Assembly (NCBI GenBank): GCA_016342385.1
Contig: JAEINM010000083.1
Coordinates: 1 to 11,680, forward strand
DNA: 11,680 nt
From: Spirochaetaceae bacterium
Lineage (GTDB): Bacteria; Spirochaetota; Spirochaetia; DSM-2461
Direction: 5' to 3'
The translations under genes were made by a program, and so were the position numbers. Below are positions 5,642-11,680 of the stretch, in pieces (position 1 is the stretch's first letter; the number at the start of each line of letters is the position of its first letter). The notes under the pieces are model-generated. The model was not told the DNA's origin. It did no database searches and saw only the letters and a list, made by a program, of their open reading frames with translations.

Positions 5642-6253
5642 ATGGAAGAGAAAAAAAGAGAAGTTGAAGATTATTTAAAAGATCTGACAGAAATTAAGAA
5701 AATGATGGATCAGTCGGAAGATTATGGGCTGATAGAAGTCTGGGTTTATTGGCTCTATGGCCTTTTTATCACAGCCGGTACATTGATTTCCTACTATCTA
5801 CTAACCTTGAAAAATTTACCTCAGTTAAATGTTTTCCTTACTGTATGGCTACCTATATTCTTTTTAGCCGGATTGGCAGAAACTATCGGTTGGGTCCGGA
5901 GAATGGGGAAAAAATCGGCTCCTTTATTATCCAGACGTTTTACAAAATTGGGTTCAGCATTTTTAGGATTGGCGATCATCGTTTCAATCATGGTGTATTT
6001 TCTTATTCAGGCCGATGTTCCCCATGCGGGAATCTATATGATGCTCGGTGCTGTTCCTCTTTTTTTATATTCACAGATTACCTTCACTTCAATCATCATA
6101 GAAGCCTGGCTGCTTACAGGAGGAGGTTTTCTTTTTCTCATCAATAATGTGTCATCACATCAGGGCTCTCTCTTTGCCGGAGTGATTGTCGGTATTGTCT
6201 ATTTTATACTTGGCTTCCACGTGTGGTATGAGGAAAAACAATCAAATGGATGA
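5642..6253 (+). CDS. Six-TM membrane protein paired with a winged-helix regulator
   Basis: This is a 203-aa integral inner-membrane protein. Residues 1-30 are charged and cytosolic and include DLTEIKKMMDQSEDY (14-28), an 'EIxxMMxxS' pattern that I recall at the start of small membrane proteins found next to HTH_34-type regulators. Six hydrophobic segments follow at roughly 33-55, 63-84, 104-123, 128-146, 149-168 and 175-194. The tail WYEEKQSNG is charged. No enzyme motif is visible. GAGAGGG (5631-5637) is 4 nt before the ATG and touches the last TACTTTG box. The end overlaps the regulator gene by 8 bp, so the two are translationally coupled. A membrane sensor that modulates the regulator is a plausible role; there is no direct evidence for it. 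Confidence 0.7.
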   Translation: MEEKKREVEDYLKDLTEIKKMMDQSEDYGLIEVWVYWLYGLFITAGTLISYYLLTLKNLPQLNVFLTVWLPIFFLAGLAETIGWVRRMGKKSAPLLSRRFTKLGSAFLGLAIIVSIMVYFLIQADVPHAGIYMMLGAVPLFLYSQITFTSIIIEAWLLTGGGFLFLINNVSSHQGSLFAGVIVGIVYFILGFHVWYEEKQSNG

Positions 6254-6545
6254 TCTATATACCCGTTTCGATAATGTATTCTTTGAAAAGACAAGATTGT
6301 CGATTATGACAATTCTTTTTAAAGAAGAAACTGTGTCATTTAATCAGTTAAAAAAAATAATCGGGGGAAGTGACGGATCCATTTATACTCATTTGGAAAA
6401 ACTGATTAAAGCAGATTATGTGGATAAGAAAAAAGAGCTGGTCGGCAGTTCCGCCCAGACTGTTTATAAGATAAAAAAAGAGGGAAGAATCATTTTTAAG
6501 GAATATCTGGCATTTCTTGAACAGATGCTTCAAAACCAGAAGTAA
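6246..6545 (+). CDS. Small winged-helix transcriptional regulator (HTH_34/MarR-like)
   Basis: This is a 99-aa single-domain DNA-binding protein. The fold reads as helix 1 FEKTRLSIMTILFKEE (13-28), helix 2 SFNQLKKIIG (31-40), recognition helix GSIYTHLEKLIKADYV (44-59), then a beta wing KKELVGSSAQTVYKIKKEG (62-80), and a C-terminal helix RIIFKEYLAFLEQML (81-95) suited to dimerisation. The pattern RLxIMxxL...LxxHLxxLxxADYV...TVYxxxxEG is typical of the winged-helix group often called HTH_34. The ATG at 6246 is chosen because the conserved domain starts right after it; GAGGA lies 11 nt upstream. A TTG start at 6186 would add residues read from the previous gene in another frame and is unlikely. 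It probably represses its own operon through the TACTTTG boxes at 5571-5631. There is no ligand domain, so a signal may come through the membrane protein. Confidence 0.8.
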   Translation: MDDLYTRFDNVFFEKTRLSIMTILFKEETVSFNQLKKIIGGSDGSIYTHLEKLIKADYVDKKKELVGSSAQTVYKIKKEGRIIFKEYLAFLEQMLQNQK

Positions 6546-6556
6546 AGATAATTCGG

Positions 6557-6571
6557 GGAAGCGCAGCTTCC
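6557..6571 (+). other. Small stem-loop between regulator and transporter genes
   Basis: GGAAGC (6557-6562) and GCTTCC (6566-6571) form a 6-bp stem with a 3-nt loop in the 58-nt gap. No T-run follows, so it is not a standard terminator. It may mark an RNA processing or stability point that separates expression of the regulator pair from the transporter genes. Confidence 0.35.
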
Positions 6572-6603
6572 GGTTCCGAACATAGTTGTAATAGGAGTAA
6601 GCC

Positions 6604-9363
6604 TTGAAAAATCAGAAAGAAAACTTTAGAGAACGGATTCTCGGTGGATGGGCGGTTTGGTCCTCACAGAACTGGGGGAAGTCTTTTCTACTATTGCTTG
6701 TCATAACACTTGCTATGGGTTTTGGAGTATCAATATTAAAAACGGAAATGACTTTCTACTCCATCCTTCCCAATAATTCCAATCAGGTTCGCGATATGAA
6801 AATGATTCTCGAGGAGTTTCCCGCTGCTTCCAGTATTCTGGCTGTGGTTGACGCAAGGGCTGTTGAAGATCCTGCCGCCGCTGAGGAACAGGTGAAAAGA
6901 ACAATCGATGCCATTGTAGAGAAACTGTCACGCAGGGACTACAGCGAATATGTTGTCCGAACGACGGGAAAAACCGATATGGATTTCTTTAAAGCCCATG
7001 GTTTTATGTTTTCCAAAGAGAAGGATATTGAGCGAAGCTCCCGCCTGTACAGTGACCTCAATCTCGTTCCTCTCCTAACCCGTATTAACGAGGATTTCGA
7101 AAGAGAATATGCCGGCGATGAAGACAAACTTGCCGACGAGGAGCAGCTGGCCGTTGGTATGTTCCGGGGACTCAGCGAAGTTCTCGGGATTATGGAAAAA
7201 TCGGCACAGGGCGAATCTGTTTCTTCCGTAGAACTGGATAAAGCTCTTGATTCCTGGCTTTTCGGTGAATCATATCTTCTCAGTGATGACAATAAGATGG
7301 GGATTGCGATTATTCAACCCACTTTTACCATGGAAGATTTTCTGACTATGGCTCCCGGTGTCAATACAATTGAATCGGCCGTCAAGGAACTGGGGCTGGA
7401 AATGGGAGTCGATGTGGGGCTGACCGGGATGGTTGTTGTGGGCCGCGACGAAATGGTCACATCGGAACAGGGGATTATTCTGTCTTCCTTCCTGGCTCTG
7501 ATAGCCATTCTTCTGATTATGATTTTTTCTTTCCGCATGTTCTCTGTTCCTTTAATCTCCGGTATACCTCTGATTACAGGAATATTCTGGACTATGGGTA
7601 TGAGCGGTTTTATCATTCACCGGCTCAATATCATGACAGCCATGTATCTGGTGGCTCTGATGGGGCTGGGGATAGACTTTGCCATTCATCTGCTCACTTC
7701 TTTTATTCAGGAACGCGATGAAGGGGAAGAGTTTACCTCGGCTATCCGAAAAGCCATTATGAAAAGCGGATCGGGAATCCTTACAGGCGGTCTGACGACT
7801 GCTACGGCTTTTTTCGCCCTGATCATCGCCGATACGGAAATGATCCGCGAACTTGGTTTTGTTGCGGGAATGGGTATCGTCTGTGAGCTGATTGCCATGA
7901 TCTTGTTTATTCCGCCACTACTGGGATTCCGTCAGTATCGGAAAGACAAGAAGGGAAAGGATGAAAACCGCATATTCAGTACAGTGAAAATAAAATCCGA
8001 TGCCGCTTCGGGAATAGGGAAAGTCCTGAGCAAAGCACCTGTCCTCTTTTCTATCATAATGCTGGCTATAGGGATTTTTTTTGCTACCCGGGCTCCCGGA
8101 GTATCGCTGTCTACCAATCTCATGGAGATGGAGGCGGAAGGTCTTGAGTCCATCCTTCTTCAGGATACTCTTGTCGAGGAGTTCGGTATGGCTCCCGACT
8201 ACCTCTCTGTTATTTCCATGGATATAGGCGAAGTGAGAGACCTGAGCGACAGGCTCGAGGATCTGTCCTCAGTTAAAATGGTAGATTCACTGGGCCCTTA
8301 TTATGTCTCTCCTTCGGAAACTGAATCCCGGGGGGCACTGATCCGGCAGTTCGCAGAAAATCTGGAAAAAAATCGAGCTTATAAGAATCTGGATGGGGAA
8401 ATGCTTCTCCAGGAACTCTACCGCCTGGAGATGAACCTTATGGAAATGGGTGATATGGCTTACATGGGTAATATGAATAAACTTCTCAATACAATCGGTT
8501 CCATTACAGGGTTTGATAATGATGGGGAGAAAGTGGCAGAGAGCTCCTTTGACCGTCTTTTTTCCATGCTGGAAGAGGGGAATGCCGATTCTCAGTCATT
8601 AATTGAATTGCAGGGGACTATGGTTCCGGCGCTTAAGAACAAGTTGCTGACTATGGCTTCCGATGAACCTGTTACGCTGGATATTCTCCCTTCAACCCTA
8701 AGGGATTCCTATATTTCTAAAGATGGGAAAAAATTTCTGATCAATGTCATTCCCACACAGAATCCATGGGAGGAGGATTTCCGCAATATCTACAGCGAAC
8801 AGATGAAAACAATTACAGATAAGGGTACGGGAATGCTTCTGGCTGGAGATCAGCTTTCATTTATGGCGGAACAGGATGGTGTTAAAGCTGCCGTTGTTGC
8901 CCTGATCGTGGTCTTTCTCATATTGCTTTTAGATTTTAGGAATATAAAGCTTGTGGTGCTCACAATGGTTTCTCTTCTCCTTTCCTTCCTGACTCTATTC
9001 GGTTTTATGTCTCTGGTGGGAATCAAGTTTGATTTTATCAATATCATTGTCGTACCTCTGCTTATCGGAATCGGTGTTGATGATGCTGTTCATATCAATC
9101 ACCGTTATCTTTATGAAGGAAAAGGACGGATGGGAATCGTCATAGGTAAAACGGGAACCGCATTAATGATTACTTCTATTACAACAATGGTGGGATTCGC
9201 CTCTTTTATTCCCTCTGTCATGCGGGGAATGAGGAGTACGGGAATTGTGCTTTCCATCGCTATGGTTATCGCCTTTTCCTTTTCCGTACTGTTCCATCCG
9301 GGAATGCTGATAATCATCACAGAGAAACTGGGACTCAATATTAAACCATGGGGGAAAAAATGA
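6604..9363 (+). CDS. MMPL/RND-superfamily transporter
   Basis: This is a 919-aa inner-membrane protein with the two-fold RND layout. TM1 is at about 27-46, followed by a large periplasmic domain (47-287) and TM2-6 (288-440). After a cytosolic linker rich in Lys comes TM7 (479-497), a second periplasmic domain (498-758) and TM8-12 (760-906). The TM4 motif GLGIDFAIHL (354-363, Asp358) and the TM10 motif GIGVDDAVHINHR (822-834, Asp826/Asp827) match the proton-relay positions of MmpL3/HpnN-type RND proteins. It is shorter than tripartite drug pumps (about 1040 aa), and no membrane-fusion protein is nearby, as expected for lipid-type exporters. The start is TTG at 6604, with AGGAG (6593-6597) 6 nt upstream. 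It overlaps the LolA-like gene by ATGA. The likely cargo is a lipid, hopanoid-like or other hydrophobic molecule; identity and direction are not shown. Confidence 0.9.
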   Translation: MKNQKENFRERILGGWAVWSSQNWGKSFLLLLVITLAMGFGVSILKTEMTFYSILPNNSNQVRDMKMILEEFPAASSILAVVDARAVEDPAAAEEQVKRTIDAIVEKLSRRDYSEYVVRTTGKTDMDFFKAHGFMFSKEKDIERSSRLYSDLNLVPLLTRINEDFEREYAGDEDKLADEEQLAVGMFRGLSEVLGIMEKSAQGESVSSVELDKALDSWLFGESYLLSDDNKMGIAIIQPTFTMEDFLTMAPGVNTIESAVKELGLEMGVDVGLTGMVVVGRDEMVTSEQGIILSSFLALIAILLIMIFSFRMFSVPLISGIPLITGIFWTMGMSGFIIHRLNIMTAMYLVALMGLGIDFAIHLLTSFIQERDEGEEFTSAIRKAIMKSGSGILTGGLTTATAFFALIIADTEMIRELGFVAGMGIVCELIAMILFIPPLLGFRQYRKDKKGKDENRIFSTVKIKSDAASGIGKVLSKAPVLFSIIMLAIGIFFATRAPGVSLSTNLMEMEAEGLESILLQDTLVEEFGMAPDYLSVISMDIGEVRDLSDRLEDLSSVKMVDSLGPYYVSPSETESRGALIRQFAENLEKNRAYKNLDGEMLLQELYRLEMNLMEMGDMAYMGNMNKLLNTIGSITGFDNDGEKVAESSFDRLFSMLEEGNADSQSLIELQGTMVPALKNKLLTMASDEPVTLDILPSTLRDSYISKDGKKFLINVIPTQNPWEEDFRNIYSEQMKTITDKGTGMLLAGDQLSFMAEQDGVKAAVVALIVVFLILLLDFRNIKLVVLTMVSLLLSFLTLFGFMSLVGIKFDFINIIVVPLLIGIGVDDAVHINHRYLYEGKGRMGIVIGKTGTALMITSITTMVGFASFIPSVMRGMRSTGIVLSIAMVIAFSFSVLFHPGMLIIITEKLGLNIKPWGKK

Positions 9364-10118
9364 AGAAAAAATCAATTATGCTACTTTTAATAACTCTGTG
9401 CGCCGCTGGAATTTTATGGGCACAGAATGCACAGGATATTGTTGACCGGGCTGATCATGCCTTTCAGGGAGATCGTGTTTACAGTACCAGCTCCATGACT
9501 GTCTATAAGTCGGGAGAAGCACAGACGGTTCAGGAAATGGAGAGTTATTCCATGGAAAAAAACGGGAAAACCTACAGCCTGTCAGTCTATCTGGCTCCCA
9601 GGCGAATGAAGGGAACCGCCAATCTGATGATTGAAGATGACCTCTGGGTCCGTTTCAGTTCAACTGGTAGAATCCGAAAACTGAGCAGTTCGGCAAAAAA
9701 GAACTCCGCTGGAGGATCGGACTTTTCCTATGCCGATATGGGTGACGGAGGACAGGGGCTTTCGGAAAAATACACACCGGTTCTCATAGGGGAAGAAACT
9801 GTTGAGGGGGAGAAATGTTACAAAATTGAACTAAATGCCGCCGTTTCTGATGCTCCTTATGATAAAATGGTTGTTTTTATCACTATCGATACCTACCGCT
9901 ATATAAAGATTGATTATTATGAGAGCGGAGCCAATATCAAGAGCATGATTTTCTCTGATTACAGAACTGTGGATGGAAAAGACTATCCATTTTTCTATGT
10001 AATGAATAACCACACAAAACCTTCCAGGACAGAAGTCTCAGTGGATATTTTTGAAACTGACAGCAGCAGAGTTCAGGATCGGTTTTTTACTACCGGTTAC
10101 CTGGAAAGTATCAGGTAG
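9360..10118 (+). CDS. LolA-like outer membrane lipoprotein-sorting protein (PF17131 type)
   Basis: This is a 252-aa periplasmic protein with signal peptide MKKKSIMLLLITLCAAGILWA (1-21). The mature start is QNAQDIVDRADHAF. The diagnostic block is TANLMIEDDLWVRFSSTGRI at 86-105 continuing to SDFSYADMG (120-128), the signature of 'outer membrane lipoprotein-sorting protein' families with the LolA half-barrel fold. The C-terminal half (VEGEKCYKIEL, YRYIKIDYYES, DYPFFYVMNN) continues the beta-sheet. Such half-barrels hold one acyl or hydrophobic ligand and shuttle it across the periplasm. The ATG at 9360 overlaps the transporter stop (ATGA), with a G-run 5 nt upstream; an in-frame ATG at 9348 would only add MGEK. 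The gene order after an RND transporter and before a beta-barrel suggests it hands cargo between them. It is not classic LolA, and no LolCDE genes are present. Confidence 0.85.
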   Translation: MKKKSIMLLLITLCAAGILWAQNAQDIVDRADHAFQGDRVYSTSSMTVYKSGEAQTVQEMESYSMEKNGKTYSLSVYLAPRRMKGTANLMIEDDLWVRFSSTGRIRKLSSSAKKNSAGGSDFSYADMGDGGQGLSEKYTPVLIGEETVEGEKCYKIELNAAVSDAPYDKMVVFITIDTYRYIKIDYYESGANIKSMIFSDYRTVDGKDYPFFYVMNNHTKPSRTEVSVDIFETDSSRVQDRFFTTGYLESIR

Positions 10119-10128
10119 GGAGGGATAT

Positions 10129-11427
10129 ATGAGAAAACAGATAGTAATAACCCTGCTGCTTTTCCGGCTGGGAATCAGTCTCTTTTCACAAGTTGATTTT
10201 TCCGGATCAGCCGATATGGCCATCAATACCAATATTCCCGAATCGGGAGATTATGAGAGTCTGTTGAATCCGGGAAATCTGATGGGCATAAGTGATCTGG
10301 GGTTGAATTCAGCTCTCATAGCAAAAATTGATGGGGGAGATGAGAAAACGACCTTTTCCGCCTGGTTTTCCCTGAAGGAGTTTCCCATTGGTCAGGCTCT
10401 TCTGTCAGCTGCTTATGGAGATTCTATTCAGGAAGGCGGTGTTTTCGAACTGACCAGAACCCTGGGGGATACTGTTTTTACAATGGATTTGATGCGTTTA
10501 TCCGCCAATGTCTATTTATCTGACAACATTTCCATGGAAGTAGGGCGTCAGAGTATGCTCACCGGTTACGGATACGGGTGGAATCCCATAGATTTTGCCA
10601 ATCCCCTGAAAAATCCTCTGGATCCCGATGCTGCACTCCGTGGTGTCGATGGTCTCTCATTTAAAATCCTTCCCAACTTTATGTCATCGCTGAAAATCTA
10701 CGGTATTTTACCCAGGGATCTGCTGTCTTCCGGATTGGATTATGAAGAAATTAAATTCGGTGGAGAATTAACCCTGTATTTTTCCGGTTTGGAAATGAAA
10801 CTGGCGGGATTTTACGATTATGATGAAAGTGTCGGGAGTGATGCCTATACACCATCACTGGGAGCCGGATTTATGATTGATTTATGGGGAGTCGGGCTCT
10901 ATAGTGAAGCGGCAGTCAGAAAAGGGAGTAGAAACTATTTTACTGATGGAGGACTGGTAGTACAAAGAAAAGAGGAGTGGCTTTTTTCAATACTTGCCGG
11001 ACTGGAATATACATTTTCCAATGAACTCTATGGCGTGGTGGAATACTTTTACAATGGTGAGGGATTTAACGAATCGGAACGATTTGAATACAGGGATTCT
11101 GTCATGGCCTTTATCGGGGTGATGGGATCTCCAACAGCAGATCTGTTCAGCCTTTATTCTCCGGGCTATTTTGCCCGGCATTATATTATGCTGAATCTGA
11201 TGCAGCCACTATACTCGATCAATACAGATATTAATCTGGCAGCCATTTACTCGCCCGATTCGGGAGCCCTGGCGCTTATGCCATCAATCAACTACTCTTT
11301 TTCCGGGAATTTCAGCGGGAAACTGGCATATGTCGGTATGTTAGACCTCTACGATAATGACTTCAGTGAAGTCTCGGCTCTACCTGTCAGGCATGTGATC
11401 TCGACTGTTTTTACTTATAGTTTTTAA
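10129..11427 (+). CDS. Beta-barrel outer-membrane protein of the RND/LolA-like operon
   Basis: This is a 432-aa protein with signal peptide MRKQIVITLLLFRLGISLFS (1-20). The mature part alternates hydrophobic and polar residues in many 8-12-residue strands with aromatic girdles, and it ends in VFTYSF, a terminal Phe that fits the BAM-recognised last strand. The block VGRQSMLTGYGYGWNPIDF (138-156) continuing through NPLDPDAALRGVDGLSF (162-178) resembles the 'GRQ...WG..WNPTDLxNP..PLDP...RGVDAL' pattern I recall from barrels encoded beside RND and DUF1302/LolA-like genes. The ATG at 10129 is preferred because GGGAGGG (10118-10124) is 4 nt upstream and the signal peptide follows at once. An in-frame ATG at 10051 adds 26 residues and lies within the previous gene. 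It starts 10 nt after the LolA-like gene. It probably forms the outer-membrane end of the proposed route. Confidence 0.8.
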   Translation: MRKQIVITLLLFRLGISLFSQVDFSGSADMAINTNIPESGDYESLLNPGNLMGISDLGLNSALIAKIDGGDEKTTFSAWFSLKEFPIGQALLSAAYGDSIQEGGVFELTRTLGDTVFTMDLMRLSANVYLSDNISMEVGRQSMLTGYGYGWNPIDFANPLKNPLDPDAALRGVDGLSFKILPNFMSSLKIYGILPRDLLSSGLDYEEIKFGGELTLYFSGLEMKLAGFYDYDESVGSDAYTPSLGAGFMIDLWGVGLYSEAAVRKGSRNYFTDGGLVVQRKEEWLFSILAGLEYTFSNELYGVVEYFYNGEGFNESERFEYRDSVMAFIGVMGSPTADLFSLYSPGYFARHYIMLNLMQPLYSINTDINLAAIYSPDSGALALMPSINYSFSGNFSGKLAYVGMLDLYDNDFSEVSALPVRHVISTVFTYSF

Positions 11428-11546
11428 CATCTCAGTAACAATATTGAGTTACTATATAAAATTATCTTACTCCCTTCTCCCTTCAGGCATACTATTACCC
11501 ACAAGTTTTGGTATGTTCCTGGAAAAGAGATCTGCTTTAATCCAGG
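11428..11546. other. Non-coding stretch after the operon, with a weak hairpin
   Basis: Directly after the barrel gene, AGTAAC (11434-11439) and GTTACT (11448-11453) can form a 6-bp stem with an 8-nt loop. It is followed by AT-rich but not U-rich sequence, so it is a poor terminator. I see no gene or promoter in the rest of this stretch. Confidence 0.3.
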
Positions 11547-11572
11547 CCCCCTAAATCCCCCGAAGGGGGACC
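11547..11572. repeat. GC-rich stem-loop repeat element
   Basis: Within this C/G-rich stretch TCCCCC (11556-11561) and GGGGGA (11565-11570) form a 6-bp stem around GAA. The string resembles a short intergenic repeat (CCCCCTAAAT then CCCCCGAAGGGGGA) that I recall as very common in Bacteroidetes-type genomes. Only one copy is in the window. It contrasts with the AT-rich flanks. It is not followed by a T-run and so is unlikely to be a terminator. Confidence 0.45.
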
Positions 11573-11649
11573 AAAAAGACAGCTATATTCCTTCTCCTCC
11601 TTCCAGGCTGTGTGAGAAGTAATTTTATTGTTTATAAAAATAAATAGAT

Positions 11650-11680
11650 ATAAATCAGAGAATATATTTCTCTGATTTAT
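11650..11680. terminator. Strong dyad, probable bidirectional terminator
   Basis: ATAAATCAGAGA (11650-11661) and TCTCTGATTTAT (11669-11680) are perfect 12-bp inverted repeats with a 7-nt loop. An A-rich flank lies on the left and the right arm ends in GATTTAT, so the structure could stop transcription from both sides. The window ends at the last paired base, so a full U-tract cannot be checked. It lies 220 bp after the last stop, so it may belong to a convergent gene beyond the edge. Confidence 0.5.

Noticed and set aside
6186..6245. An upstream TTG start for the winged-helix gene
   Set aside because: It would add 20 residues with no helix-turn-helix character, read out of frame from the last TM segment of the preceding gene. 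ATG 6246 fits the domain.
7314..7616. A 100-codon minus-strand frame inside the RND gene
   Set aside because: It is a low-complexity shadow of transmembrane codons, rich in Ile, Pro and Arg, with no ribosome-binding evidence.
9348..9359. An upstream ATG for the LolA-like gene
   Set aside because: It adds only MGEK before the signal peptide. The ATGA overlap at 9360 with a G-run upstream is the more usual arrangement.
10051..10128. An upstream ATG for the beta-barrel gene
   Set aside because: It lies inside the LolA-like gene and would bury the signal peptide 26 residues from the N-terminus. ATG 10129 has GGGAGGG just upstream.

Overview
The window looks like the chromosome of a free-living spirochaete (Spirochaeta/Oceanispirochaeta-like). 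This is inferred from the style of the genes. The truncated solute-binding protein at the left edge has the 'LFA|TGTQEE'-type N-terminus common in Spirochaetaceae. The organism is diderm, because the right half encodes a beta-barrel protein ending in Phe and a LolA-like periplasmic protein. Three genes start with TTG behind good Shine-Dalgarno sites. Nothing in the sequence names a species. I see no rRNA, tRNA, CRISPR array, transposase or phage gene.

Left part (1-3490). A sugar-type ABC solute-binding protein reads off the left edge on the minus strand. Divergent from it is a spermidine-synthase-like SAM-fold protein (346-1071). Next is a tight two-gene unit, KDPG/KHG aldolase (eda, 1282-1935) and 2-keto-3-deoxygluconate kinase (kdgK, 1932-2960), which overlap by ATGA. 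Together they turn 2-keto-3-deoxygluconate into pyruvate and glyceraldehyde-3-phosphate, the end of hexuronate, pectin or alginate breakdown. A secreted Sel1-repeat protein (3039-3488) follows behind its own promoter, which may give a leaderless mRNA.

Middle (3553-5640). On the minus strand a FadR/VanR-type GntR regulator (4817-5461, TTG start) precedes a fold-type I PLP aminotransferase of the LysN / 2-aminoadipate type (3553-4734). A perfect 14-bp palindrome lies between the regulator's -10 box and its start codon, which suggests autorepression. The 180-bp gap to the next gene holds divergent promoters and a striking array of CAAAGTA boxes.

Right part (5642-11427). Five genes run in one direction with overlaps or short gaps. 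They are a six-TM membrane protein, a small winged-helix regulator, a 919-aa MMPL/RND transporter, a LolA-like 'outer membrane lipoprotein-sorting' protein and a beta-barrel outer-membrane protein. The last three could form an inner membrane-periplasm-outer membrane route for a lipid or other hydrophobic cargo. The first two look like their regulatory module. The promoter and leader carry four TACTTTG boxes at exact 18-bp spacing; three are 13-bp dyads that can also form mutually exclusive RNA hairpins. This operon and its control region are the most interesting part of the window. The right edge is non-coding (11428-11680), with a GC-rich stem-loop repeat and a strong dyad that may be a bidirectional terminator.
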